This document shows, in pieces, positions 24,496-32,926 of a stretch of DNA of 64,000 bases (positions are counted from its first letter, which is position 1; each line of letters opens with the position of its first letter). The notes under the pieces were generated by a model. That model saw only the letters and a list, made by a program, of their open reading frames with translations. It was not told the DNA's origin and did no database searches. A program made the position numbers and the translations under genes. The stretch comes from Hydrogenophaga aromaticivorans (lineage in GTDB: Bacteria > Pseudomonadota > Gammaproteobacteria > Burkholderiales > Burkholderiaceae_C). Location: contig NZ_VYGV01000006.1 of assembly GCF_013387465.1 (NCBI RefSeq), forward strand, positions 591,638-655,637. The letters are read 5' to 3'.

Positions 24496-26499
24496 ATGTT
24501 CAAAAAAATCCTGATCGCCAACCGCGGCGAAATCGCCTGCCGCATTGCACACACCTGCCGGCGCCTCGGTATTGCAGTGGCCGGTGTGCATTCGAGTGCT
24601 GATCGCGATGCGCTGCACGTTGACCTGATCGGCGAGTCGATCGAAATCGGTGGGGCAACGCCAGCCGAGAGCTACCTGCGCATTGATGCGGTGATCGATG
24701 CGGCCCGGCGGACCGGGTCGCAGGCCATTCATCCTGGTTTTGGCTTTCTGGCCGAAAACGCGGTCTTCGCGCGCACGGTCGAGGCGGCCGGCCTGGTCTT
24801 TATCGGCCCGACGCCCGAGGTCATTGAGCGCCTGGGCGACAAGGCGTCGGCCAAGCGCGAGGCGCGCGCCGCTGGCGCGGCCGTGCTCGGCGGCAGCGAG
24901 CTGCCCAGCCGCGACGCGGCTGAAGTGGCGGCCACCGTACGCGGCCTGCCACTGCCGGTGATTCTAAAAGCGGCCGCCGGTGGCGGCGGCAAGGGCATGC
25001 GGGTGGTGCAGCAATTGGACGGGTTGATGGAGGCCATCGAGGCGGCCATGCGCGAAGCCAAAAGTTCCTTTGGCGACGCGGCGTTGATCGTCGAAGCCTT
25101 TGTCGAGCGCGGGCGCCACATCGAGGTGCAGATTGTCGGCGACGGCCACGGCGAAGTGATTCACCTGTTCGAGCGCGAATGCACGTTGCAGCGGCGCCAT
25201 CAGAAAGTCATCGAAGAGGCTCCAGCGGTGAATCTCGCCCCGGCGCTGCGCGAGGCGATGCTCGGTGACGCGGTGCGCCTGGGGCAGCGACTGCGCTATC
25301 GCGGTGTCGGCACGGTGGAGTTCATCGTGCAGGGCGACAGTCACCATTTTCTCGAAGTCAACCCGCGGCTGCAAGTTGAGCATCCGGTGACTGAAGAGGT
25401 GACTGGCATCGACATTGTGGAGGTCATGCTGCGCATCGCTGCCAACGAGGGATTACCCTTGCGTCAGAGCGAAGTGCAGATGCGCGGCCACGCGATTGAG
25501 GCGCGGGTCTGCGCTGAAGACGCAGCGCAAAATTTCCTGCCATCCACCGGTGAACTGATCGCGGTGCGGTTCCCGACTTCGGGTGTGCGGGTTGAATCGG
25601 GGGTGCGGGCCGGCATGGTGGTCACGCCCTACTACGACTCGATGCTGGCCAAGCTGATCGTTCATGCGCCCACGCGCGAGGCTGCGCTGGACCGTCTGAG
25701 TGGGGCGCTGGGCGAAACCCAGGTGCACGGCGTCGAAACCAATTGCGCTTTTCTGCAGCGTCTGCTGGCCCTGCCTGCAACGCGGGACGCCAGCTTCCAC
25801 ACCCGTCTGATTGACGAGGTGCTGGCAGAGGGGGGTCAGGGCACGGGTAGCGCGCCGCTGGAGCGGCTGGCTGCAGCGGCGGCCTGGTGGTTGCTCGATG
25901 CGCGGCGCAGCAGCAAGCCATTCGGAGCCTGGTCGGCCTTGGACGTGACGGGTTGGCAGATGCACGCTGGCGACGATCGGCTCACGCCGGTTCCGGCGCT
26001 GTTGCTGCGCTCGGGAGGAACAACACACGAAGCCCGGTTCGGCGCCGTCTCGCCCGAGTCCGAAGTGACGGTGCAAATCGGCACCGAACGGGTTCGCCTG
26101 GCGCTGACCGCCAGCGCCGGGAGCGATTGGCGTTTGCGCATAGGGGATTGTCATGAGGTACTGACCATCGTGCGCAGCGACGATGCCGTGTTTGTGCAGA
26201 GCGGCGGCACCGCCCACGCCATCGGCGTGACCTCCTACCTCAGCCAGGTCGCCACTGGCCGCCAGGCCAGCGGACAGTTGCGCACGCCGATGATGGGAAT
26301 GATCCTGAAGACCCATGTGGAGGTTGGAGAGCGGGTACGTGCCGGCGACGTGGTGGCGACGATGGAGTCGATGAAGATGGAGATGCGCATCAACGCCGAT
26401 CACGATGGCGTGGTGCGCTCGCTGTCGGTGCAGCCCGGGCAGATGGTCGAGCGCGGCCTGGTGGTGGCCGTGGTTGAGTCCGAGGGCGCCGCGGAATGA
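24496..26499 (+). CDS. Biotin-dependent acyl-CoA carboxylase, biotin carboxylase/BCCP (alpha) subunit
   Basis: 667 residues from the ATG at 24496, one base after the crotonase stop. Biotin carboxylase domain at about 1-445: IANRGEIACRIA, ATP-grasp AAAGGGGKGMRV, FLEVNPRLQVEHPVTEEVTG. A BT-like linker follows, then the biotinyl domain with MESMKMEM, where Lys627 is the biotin site. It charges biotin with bicarbonate and ATP, and the beta subunit at 19689 transfers the carboxyl group to the acyl-CoA. Size and layout are those of MCC/GCC alpha subunits. A carbonic anhydrase gene lies 1.9 kb downstream in the same direction and could feed it bicarbonate. Confidence 0.88.
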   Translation: MFKKILIANRGEIACRIAHTCRRLGIAVAGVHSSADRDALHVDLIGESIEIGGATPAESYLRIDAVIDAARRTGSQAIHPGFGFLAENAVFARTVEAAGLVFIGPTPEVIERLGDKASAKREARAAGAAVLGGSELPSRDAAEVAATVRGLPLPVILKAAAGGGGKGMRVVQQLDGLMEAIEAAMREAKSSFGDAALIVEAFVERGRHIEVQIVGDGHGEVIHLFERECTLQRRHQKVIEEAPAVNLAPALREAMLGDAVRLGQRLRYRGVGTVEFIVQGDSHHFLEVNPRLQVEHPVTEEVTGIDIVEVMLRIAANEGLPLRQSEVQMRGHAIEARVCAEDAAQNFLPSTGELIAVRFPTSGVRVESGVRAGMVVTPYYDSMLAKLIVHAPTREAALDRLSGALGETQVHGVETNCAFLQRLLALPATRDASFHTRLIDEVLAEGGQGTGSAPLERLAAAAAWWLLDARRSSKPFGAWSALDVTGWQMHAGDDRLTPVPALLLRSGGTTHEARFGAVSPESEVTVQIGTERVRLALTASAGSDWRLRIGDCHEVLTIVRSDDAVFVQSGGTAHAIGVTSYLSQVATGRQASGQLRTPMMGMILKTHVEVGERVRAGDVVATMESMKMEMRINADHDGVVRSLSVQPGQMVERGLVVAVVESEGAAE

Positions 26500-26581
26500 G
26501 CGGCAGCAAATCCAGCATGCGCGCCCCTCTTTGCAAACCTGGTGTTATCCACCGCTCAAAATGACGTGCCCGAGACGGCCC

Positions 26582-27502
26582 ATGACCGGCATCCAACTTC
26601 CGAACGGTATTCAGGTTTTTGAGCGCGGCTGGCTGTCCTCGAACAATATTTTGTTCATCGGAGCACAGTCCAGCGCACTCGTTGACAGTGGCTACAGCAC
26701 GCACGCGGAACTAACGACCGGGCTGGTCAGCGCCGCTTTGCAGCAGGGTCCGCTGGACTTGCTGCTCAACACGCATCTACACAGCGACCACTGCGGCGGC
26801 AATGCCGTCCTCCAGGGCAATTACCCTGAACTTCAAACCCTCATTCCGCCAGGCCATGCATCACTTGTCTCGTCATGGGACCCCGTCGCCCTGAACTATG
26901 TGCCATCCGGGCAACACTGCCCCCGGTTCAAGTTCGATGGTCTTCTTTTACCTGGCACGGAAATTCAGCTGGCCGACACGGCGTGGCAAATTCATGCGGC
27001 GCCGGGCCACGATCCCCATTCAGTCATTCTGTTTGAGCCGCAGTCCCAAACCCTGATCTCGGCAGATGCCTTGTGGGAAAAAGGCTTCGGCGTGGTGTTT
27101 CCGGAGCTTGAGGGCGACGCCGCATTCGACGAAGTGGCCGCCACCTTCGACCTGATCGAGCGGCTTGACCCGTGCTGGGTCATTCCTGGCCACGGCCCGG
27201 TATTCCGCTACCGCGCCGAGGTGCTGGCCTACGCGCGCGCGCGCCTCAACGCCTTTGTCAAGAGCCCTGACCGACATGCGCACCACGCAGTCAAGGTGTT
27301 GCTGAAGTTCAAATTGCTGGATCAGCAGCAACTGCCTTTTGCCGATTTTGTCGACTGGGTCGCCAACACCCGCTACTTCCAGCTCATTCACCAGAGGTTT
27401 GTTCCTTCTGTTCCCATCGACCGCTGGATGGAGCAGTTGACGCAAGAGCTTGTGCGTTCAGCAGCCGCACGAAGAGCAGGTGACATGGTCTACAACGCGT
27501 GA
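26582..27502 (+). CDS. Metallo-beta-lactamase-fold hydrolase
   Basis: 306 residues from the ATG at 26582; an ATG at 26561 is possible but has no ribosome site. The binuclear metal motif is complete: HLHSDHCGG, His in PGHDPHS, Asp in LISADALWEKG and His in IPGHGPVF. A C-terminal helical extension (about residues 215-306) resembles the lid of glyoxalase II-like and CoA-thioesterase-like members. It may hydrolyse a thioester or lactone made in the pathway. It follows the carboxylase alpha gene by 82 bases. The specific substrate cannot be told. Confidence 0.75.
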   Translation: MTGIQLPNGIQVFERGWLSSNNILFIGAQSSALVDSGYSTHAELTTGLVSAALQQGPLDLLLNTHLHSDHCGGNAVLQGNYPELQTLIPPGHASLVSSWDPVALNYVPSGQHCPRFKFDGLLLPGTEIQLADTAWQIHAAPGHDPHSVILFEPQSQTLISADALWEKGFGVVFPELEGDAAFDEVAATFDLIERLDPCWVIPGHGPVFRYRAEVLAYARARLNAFVKSPDRHAHHAVKVLLKFKLLDQQQLPFADFVDWVANTRYFQLIHQRFVPSVPIDRWMEQLTQELVRSAAARRAGDMVYNA

Positions 27503-27528
27503 AATCGGTCACGGAGTGAATCATGCGA

Positions 27529-27554
27529 CGAAGGCGCTGACGAATCAGCGTTCG
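27529..27554 (+). other. Intergenic hairpin
   Basis: CGCTGA-CGAA-TCAGCG forms a perfect 6-bp stem with a CGAA tetraloop, extended by CGAA/TTCG outside a GG bulge. It lies in the 92-base gap between the metallo-hydrolase and the crotonase. A run of six T follows 22 bases later, too far for a standard terminator, so it may be an attenuator or an mRNA-processing or stability element. Confidence 0.3.
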
Positions 27555-27594
27555 TATGAGCAGAGCAAGCAATTTTTTAACAGGAGATCAGGAT

Positions 27595-28383
27595 ATGAGT
27601 GCAGCAGAAACGGTTTTGTACGAAGTGCGCGATGGCATTGCCACCGTGAAGATCAACCGCCCCGAGATGCGTAACGCGCTGTCACCGGCCGCCGCCAACC
27701 GGCTGCACGATCTGTGGGGTGAAGTCGATGCCGACAAAAACGTACGCGTGGCAATCCTGACTTCTGCCGACTGCGGCACCTTCTGCGCCGGGCTCGACCT
27801 GCGTGAGGCTTCGCGTGTCAAGAAGGAAGAAGGCGTGGACATCCTGACCAAGATGAAGGACCCGTTCCATGGCCGCCAGCGCCGTGTGGCCAAGCCCATC
27901 ATCGCGGCCATGACCGGGCACCTGATTGCCGGCGGCATGATGCTGAGCCTGAACTCGGATTTGCGCGTCGGCCTCAAGGGCACGCAGGTCGGCATCACCG
28001 AAACCCGCATCGCCGGGCGCGGTAGCCCGTGGGCCATTCCCCTGCTGTGGATGCTGCCGCAGCCGCTGCTGATGGAGATGGTGCTGACCGGCGACCTGTA
28101 TCCGATCGAAACCTTTCATGGGCTCGGTTTCATCAACTACCTGGAAGACACGCCGGATGCCGTGCGCGCTCGCGCCACCGCATTGGCCGAACGCATCCGC
28201 GACAACGCGCCGCTGTCGGTGATGGCGGGCAAGGAATCGATCATGACGGCGATGAGCGCCGGCTGCGAGGCCGGTATGGCGCTGGCCCACAACATCTACC
28301 GTGCCGCTTACGCCAGCGAGGACGCGCAGGAAGGTCCGCGTGCCTTCGCCGAGAAGCGCAAGCCGGTGTGGAAGGGGCGTTGA
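27595..28383 (+). CDS. Enoyl-CoA hydratase/isomerase (crotonase family)
   Basis: 262 residues from the ATG at 27595, preceded by AGGAGA; a longer frame from 27556 is less likely. NRPEMRNALSP, TFCAGLDLREA, and oxyanion Gly in GHLIAGGMMLSLNSDLRVG are visible. The second catalytic region reads ITETRIAGRGSPWAIPLLWMLP, which lacks the PE.G Glu, and the Asn-Ser before the Asp of NSD is unusual, so the reaction may be isomerisation or hydrolysis. It ends in a TGATG overlap with a start just before the carbonic anhydrase. Confidence 0.8.
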   Translation: MSAAETVLYEVRDGIATVKINRPEMRNALSPAAANRLHDLWGEVDADKNVRVAILTSADCGTFCAGLDLREASRVKKEEGVDILTKMKDPFHGRQRRVAKPIIAAMTGHLIAGGMMLSLNSDLRVGLKGTQVGITETRIAGRGSPWAIPLLWMLPQPLLMEMVLTGDLYPIETFHGLGFINYLEDTPDAVRARATALAERIRDNAPLSVMAGKESIMTAMSAGCEAGMALAHNIYRAAYASEDAQEGPRAFAEKRKPVWKGR

Positions 28384-28403
28384 TGTCGCTCCGTGGAGAT
28401 GCC

Positions 28404-29054
28404 ATGTCCAGCCTGGCCCCTCTGCTGGAGAACAACCGTGCCTGGTCGGCGCGCTGCGCTGCGGAAGATCCGCAGTACTTCGAGCGGCTGGCGCACCAGC
28501 AGATGCCGCGCTACCTGTGGATCGGCTGTTCCGACAGCCGGGTGCCGGCCAACGAAATCCTGGGCCTGCGGCCTGGCGAGGTGTTCGTGCACCGCAACGT
28601 CGGCAACCTGGTGGTGCACTCCGATCTGAACTGCCTGACGGTTCTGCAGTATGCGGTCGAGGTGTTGAAGGTCGAGCATGTTCTCGTGGTGGGCCACTAC
28701 GGCTGCGGCGGCGTGCAGGCGGTGATAGAACAGCGCCGCACCGGTCTGGCCGAGAACTGGCTGCGCCATCTGGAGGACGTGGCGCGCAAACACGCTGATC
28801 GGTTCGACGGCATTTCCAGCGTTGACGAGCGCGCAGCGCGGCTTTGCGAGATGAACGTGATCGAGCAGGTCAGCAACGTGTGCCGCACCACCACCCTGCG
28901 CCGCGCCTGGGAGTGCGGGCAGCAAGTCGAGGTGCACGGGTTGGTCTACGGCCTGCGCGACGGCTTGCTGCGGCCGGTCGGGGGCAGCGTCAACCGCGGT
29001 CAGGACCAGCAGAAGCAATACGCCCAGTCTCTTGCTGCGCTTGGCACACTCTGA
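28404..29054 (+). CDS. can: Beta-carbonic anhydrase
   Basis: 216 residues from the ATG at 28404 (GGAG 5 bases upstream; an in-frame ATG at 28383 overlaps the previous stop). Zinc ligands and active-site pairs are intact: Cys and Asp-Arg in GCSDSRVPANE, His and Cys in GHYGCGG; HRNVGNLV is also typical. It interconverts CO2 and bicarbonate. Placed in the same run as a biotin carboxylase, its likely task is bicarbonate supply for carboxylation or recapture of CO2, although housekeeping Can enzymes look the same. Family call is secure; pathway role is inferred. Confidence 0.9.
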   Translation: MSSLAPLLENNRAWSARCAAEDPQYFERLAHQQMPRYLWIGCSDSRVPANEILGLRPGEVFVHRNVGNLVVHSDLNCLTVLQYAVEVLKVEHVLVVGHYGCGGVQAVIEQRRTGLAENWLRHLEDVARKHADRFDGISSVDERAARLCEMNVIEQVSNVCRTTTLRRAWECGQQVEVHGLVYGLRDGLLRPVGGSVNRGQDQQKQYAQSLAALGTL

Positions 29055-29087
29055 GTGATACGAAGAATACAAGAAAGGTTATTCCAC

Positions 29088-30512
29088 ATGCCAGACGACA
29101 CGACAACCCTCCCTGCCCCCAGCATCGCCGCCCAACTGGCCGCCTTCGCGCACGGCCTGACGCCAGACATGCTGCCCGCAGCCGTGGTCGAACAGGCCAA
29201 GCTGCTGATGCTCGACGCACTGGGCATCGCCTTGGCTTCGTCCCAGCACGACTTCGCGCACTGCGCTTACCGCGGCTTGCACGCCCTGGGCGGCGCGGGT
29301 GACAGCGCCGTCATGGGTGCCTTTGCCCCCCTGCCGCTGCGCGATGCGGTGCTGATGAATGGCATCCTGGTCCACGGGCTGGATTTCGACGACACCCACC
29401 CCGGCGCGATCACCCACCCCAGCGCCAGCGCCTTTCCGCTGGCGCTGGGTCTGGCGGCGCAGCGGCATGCCAGCGGGGCCGAGATGATCATGACCTATGT
29501 GCTGGCGATCGAGGTGGCGGCACGTCTGGGTGCAGCGGCCCAGGGGCGCTTCCACGACGTGGGCTTTCACCCGACCGGCCTGGTGGGGGCTTTTGGGTGC
29601 GCACTGGCGGCCGGCAAGCTGATGGGACTGGATCAGGCGGGCCTTGAGCACGCGCAAGGCGTGGTGCTGTCGATGGCATCAGGCAGCATGGAATTTCTGA
29701 GCGACGGCGCCTGGACCAAGCGCATGCACCCGGGCTGGGCCGGTGTCAGCGGGCTGACCGCCACGGCGTTGGCCGGTGCCGGATTCCGCGGCCCGTCGCA
29801 GCCCTATGAAGGCCGCTTTGGTCTGTACGCCAGTCACCTGGCCGCGCGCGGCCTGAACGCCGATTTGTCCTTGTGCGCGCGCGGCCTGGGCGAGCGCTGG
29901 GAACTGATGGATGTGGCGGTCAAGTTGTATCCAACCTGCCACTTCACGCACGCCAGCATCGATGCCGCGCTGGCGCTGCGCGCGGCCGGTCTGCGCACTG
30001 ACGAGATCGCTTCGGTACAGGTGCTGCTGCCGCAAGGGGTGCACCCGGTGGTGTGCGAGCCGGTGGCGGCCAAGCGGCGACCGGCCAACGTCTATGAATC
30101 GCAGTTCAGCATTCACCATCTGGTCGCGCTGGCCCTGCTGCGCGGCGAGCTGGGGCTGGCCGAACTGGATGCCGCCAACCTGAGCGACCCGCAGGTGCAG
30201 GCGCTGGCTGACCGCATCGAACACGCGGCCGACCCCGATGCCGATTACCCCACCTTCTTTTCCGGCGAGCTGCGCGTGCGCACGCACGATGGGCGCGAGC
30301 TGCGCCACCGCGAGGCCGCGCACCGCGGCGCGCCGGGGCGCCCCATCACGGCCGCTGACATCGAAGCCAAATTCATGGGCAATGCGCTACTGACCTTGCC
30401 GCGCGAGCAGGCGCTACGCCTGCTCGACGCGCTGCTGACGGCCGACCGCGCCCCAGATGCCGCCGTCCTAGCGCAGACCCTGACCCATTCCAACACTTCC
30501 GGAACCCTCTGA
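29088..30512 (+). CDS. MmgE/PrpD family protein
   Basis: 474 residues from the ATG at 29088 (AAAGG upstream; a GTG at 29055 would abut the preceding stop). The PrpD fold is seen in LMLDALGIALASS, GLDFDDTHPGAITHPSAS (substrate-site Asp and His), HPTGLVGAFGCALAAGKL, and YPTCHFTHASIDAAL. Members dehydrate 2-methylcitrate or decarboxylate cis-aconitate, but many in CoA-transferase clusters have unassigned carboxylic-acid substrates. Its stop overlaps the next ACAD start (TGATG). A second family member is at 47524. Confidence 0.82.
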   Translation: MPDDTTTLPAPSIAAQLAAFAHGLTPDMLPAAVVEQAKLLMLDALGIALASSQHDFAHCAYRGLHALGGAGDSAVMGAFAPLPLRDAVLMNGILVHGLDFDDTHPGAITHPSASAFPLALGLAAQRHASGAEMIMTYVLAIEVAARLGAAAQGRFHDVGFHPTGLVGAFGCALAAGKLMGLDQAGLEHAQGVVLSMASGSMEFLSDGAWTKRMHPGWAGVSGLTATALAGAGFRGPSQPYEGRFGLYASHLAARGLNADLSLCARGLGERWELMDVAVKLYPTCHFTHASIDAALALRAAGLRTDEIASVQVLLPQGVHPVVCEPVAAKRRPANVYESQFSIHHLVALALLRGELGLAELDAANLSDPQVQALADRIEHAADPDADYPTFFSGELRVRTHDGRELRHREAAHRGAPGRPITAADIEAKFMGNALLTLPREQALRLLDALLTADRAPDAAVLAQTLTHSNTSGTL

Positions 30513-31681
30513 TGACGACCAGCCAGTCCGTGGCCTTTGATGCCGAAAAAGAAAATATGGTGCTCGACGCCGTCGAACGCTTTGTGGACCGCGAGATCAA
30601 GCCGGTGGCGCAGCGGCTCGAGCATGCCGACGAATGGCCGGCCGACATTGTGGCCGGCATGCGCGAGATGGGCCTGTTCGGCTGCATCATCCGCGAGGAG
30701 TACGGCGGCCTGGGCCTGTCGGCCAGCACCTATGCCAAGGTGGTGGAGCGCATCGCGCGGGTCTGGATGTCGGTGTCGGGCATCATCAACTCGCACCTCA
30801 TAATGGCCGCCTGCGTGCAGCGCAACGGCACCGAGGCGCAGCGCCAGCATTTTTTGCCGCGCTTTGCCAGCGGCGAACTGCGCGGCGGGTTGGCGCTGAC
30901 CGAGCCCGATTGCGGCACCGACTTGCAGGCGGTGCGCACGGTGGCGCGCCGCGACGGCGACCATTACGTCATCAACGGCACCAAGACCTGGATATCCAAC
31001 GGCATCCATGGCCAGGTCTTTGCCGTGCTGGTCAAGACCGACCCCGAAGCGCAACCGCGCCATCGCGGCATGAGCCTGTTCATCTGCGAGAAGGGCCCGG
31101 GCTTCACGTCCACCAAGAAGCTGGAAAAGCTCGGCTACAAGGGCATCGACAGCGCCGAGCTGGTGTTCGACAACTTTCGCGTGCCGGCCGCCAACTTGGT
31201 CGGTGGCGTGGAGGGACAGGGTTTCAAGCACGTGATGGGCGGACTGGAACTTGGGCGCATCAATGTGGCTGCGCGCGGCGTGGGTGTGGCGCGCGCCTGC
31301 CTGGAGGAGTCGGTAGCCTATGCCCAACTGCGTCGCACCTTCGGCAAGCCGATCTGCGAACACCAGGCGATCCAACTCAAGCTGGCCGACATGGCCACTC
31401 GGGCGGAGGCGGCGCGTCTGCTGGTTGAACAGGCCGCGCGGGCTTATGACGCCGGCCAGCGTTGCGACATGGAAGCCGGCATGGCCAAGCTGTTCGCCAG
31501 CGAGGCGGCGGTCGAGAACTCGATGGAGGCCTTGCGCATCCACGGGGCTTATGGCTACTCGAAGGAAATGAATGTCGAGCGCTACTACCGCGATGCGCCG
31601 CTGCTGTGCATCGGCGAGGGCACCAACGAATTGCAGCGCCTGATCATTTCCGCCCAGCTGGTGGAGCGCAGCCCGATCTGA
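30512..31681 (+). CDS. Acyl-CoA dehydrogenase with canonical catalytic Glu
   Basis: 389 residues. Flavin motifs LTEPDCGTDLQ and NGTKTWISNG are intact. Glu369 in CIGEGTNELQ is the standard base of short/medium-chain ACADs, making this the most conventional oxidase of the region. RRTFGKPICEHQAIQLKLADM and the IHGAYGYSKEMNVERYYRD helix are well conserved. It overlaps the PrpD-family stop by 1 base and precedes an ACAD pair by 36 bases. Electrons go to ETF. Confidence 0.87.
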   Translation: MTTSQSVAFDAEKENMVLDAVERFVDREIKPVAQRLEHADEWPADIVAGMREMGLFGCIIREEYGGLGLSASTYAKVVERIARVWMSVSGIINSHLIMAACVQRNGTEAQRQHFLPRFASGELRGGLALTEPDCGTDLQAVRTVARRDGDHYVINGTKTWISNGIHGQVFAVLVKTDPEAQPRHRGMSLFICEKGPGFTSTKKLEKLGYKGIDSAELVFDNFRVPAANLVGGVEGQGFKHVMGGLELGRINVAARGVGVARACLEESVAYAQLRRTFGKPICEHQAIQLKLADMATRAEAARLLVEQAARAYDAGQRCDMEAGMAKLFASEAAVENSMEALRIHGAYGYSKEMNVERYYRDAPLLCIGEGTNELQRLIISAQLVERSPI

Positions 31682-31717
31682 TGTATCGCCTGGGGCGGCG
31701 CCTCAACTCGGCGGTGA

Positions 31718-32911
31718 ATGAACCCCTCGGAGGAAAATTTCTTGAACAACCTGCTGTCCGCTTTCCGGTTCGCCGCCCTGCCCGCCGGGACGAATTCATT
31801 TCGCGCCGAGGTGAAGGCCTTTCTCCAATCCAGCTTTGAGCCAATGCCCGCCGACATCCGGGCCCGTTCATGGATGGGTTTCAATGCCGCTTTCAGCAAG
31901 AAGCTGGCCGCACGGGGCTGGGTCGGCGTGACCTTGCCGGCGCAATACGGTGGCGCCAGCCTGGACGCCTTCTCGCGCTTCGTGCTGGTGGAAGAACTGC
32001 TGGCCGCCGGCGCCCCGGTTTCCGCGCACTGGATCGCCGACCGCCAGAGCGGGCCCTTGATCCTCAAGTTCGGCACGGAGGCGCAACGCCAGTTCTACCT
32101 GCCGAAAATCTGCGCCGCCGAGGCGTTTTTCTGCATCGGCATGAGTGAGCCCAATGCCGGCTCCGACCTCGCCAGCGTCGGCACGCGGGCCACGCGCTGC
32201 CAAATTGACGGTTCAAGCGGCTGGCGGCTGAACGGCCGCAAGATATGGACCACCAACGCGCAGCACTGCCACTACATGATCGCGCTGGTGCGCTCGTCGG
32301 GCGAGCCGCAGGACCGGCAAAAAGGCTTGTCGCAGTTCATTGTCGATCTGGCATTGCCCGGCGTGACGGTGCGCCCGATCCGTGACCTGGCGGGTGATGC
32401 ACATTTTTCCGAAGTGTTCTTCGACAACGTGCTGCTGACCGACGACGCGCTGATCGGCCATGAAGGCAGCGGCTGGGCGCAAGTCAATGCCGAACTGGCC
32501 TTCGAGCGCAGCGGCCCGGAGCGGGTGTACTCCAGCATCGTGCTGCTGGAGCACTGGATCACCTGCCTGCGCAAGACACCGGCGGTCTCGGTCCATGCCG
32601 CCACCATCGGGCGTTTCGCCACGCACCTGGCCACGCTGCGCAACATGTCGATCGCCGTCACGGCCAAGCTCGTCAACGGGGACAGCCCGTTGGTCGAAGC
32701 GGCCCTGGTCAAGGACATTGGCACCGAATTCGAGCAGAGCATTCCCTCTGTGATCGAAGCCGCCCTCGCCATGGACCCGGACGCCCTGGTCGATGCCGAG
32801 TTGTACCGCGCCGTGGCTTATGTGAGCCAGATGGCGCCCACCTATTCCCTGCGCGGCGGCACGCGCGAGATCCTGCGCGGCATGATCGCGCGCGGTCTGG
32901 GTCTGCGCTGA
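31718..32911 (+). CDS. Acyl-CoA dehydrogenase, alpha-type partner of a second pair
   Basis: 397 residues. MSEPNAGSDLASVGT and NGRKIWTTNAQH are the flavin motifs. The classic C-terminal base is replaced (SLRGGTREILRGMIARGLG), while AFERSGPERVYSS on helix G carries acidic candidates. This pattern, plus a short divergent ACAD starting 15 bases later, points to an alpha2beta2 heteromer like the pair at 17313/18503. AGGAAA precedes the chosen methionine loosely; a start slightly downstream cannot be excluded. The likely substrate is a bulky acyl-CoA. Confidence 0.82.
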   Translation: MNPSEENFLNNLLSAFRFAALPAGTNSFRAEVKAFLQSSFEPMPADIRARSWMGFNAAFSKKLAARGWVGVTLPAQYGGASLDAFSRFVLVEELLAAGAPVSAHWIADRQSGPLILKFGTEAQRQFYLPKICAAEAFFCIGMSEPNAGSDLASVGTRATRCQIDGSSGWRLNGRKIWTTNAQHCHYMIALVRSSGEPQDRQKGLSQFIVDLALPGVTVRPIRDLAGDAHFSEVFFDNVLLTDDALIGHEGSGWAQVNAELAFERSGPERVYSSIVLLEHWITCLRKTPAVSVHAATIGRFATHLATLRNMSIAVTAKLVNGDSPLVEAALVKDIGTEFEQSIPSVIEAALAMDPDALVDAELYRAVAYVSQMAPTYSLRGGTREILRGMIARGLGLR

Positions 32912-32926
32912 AAAAGAAAGCATTCC

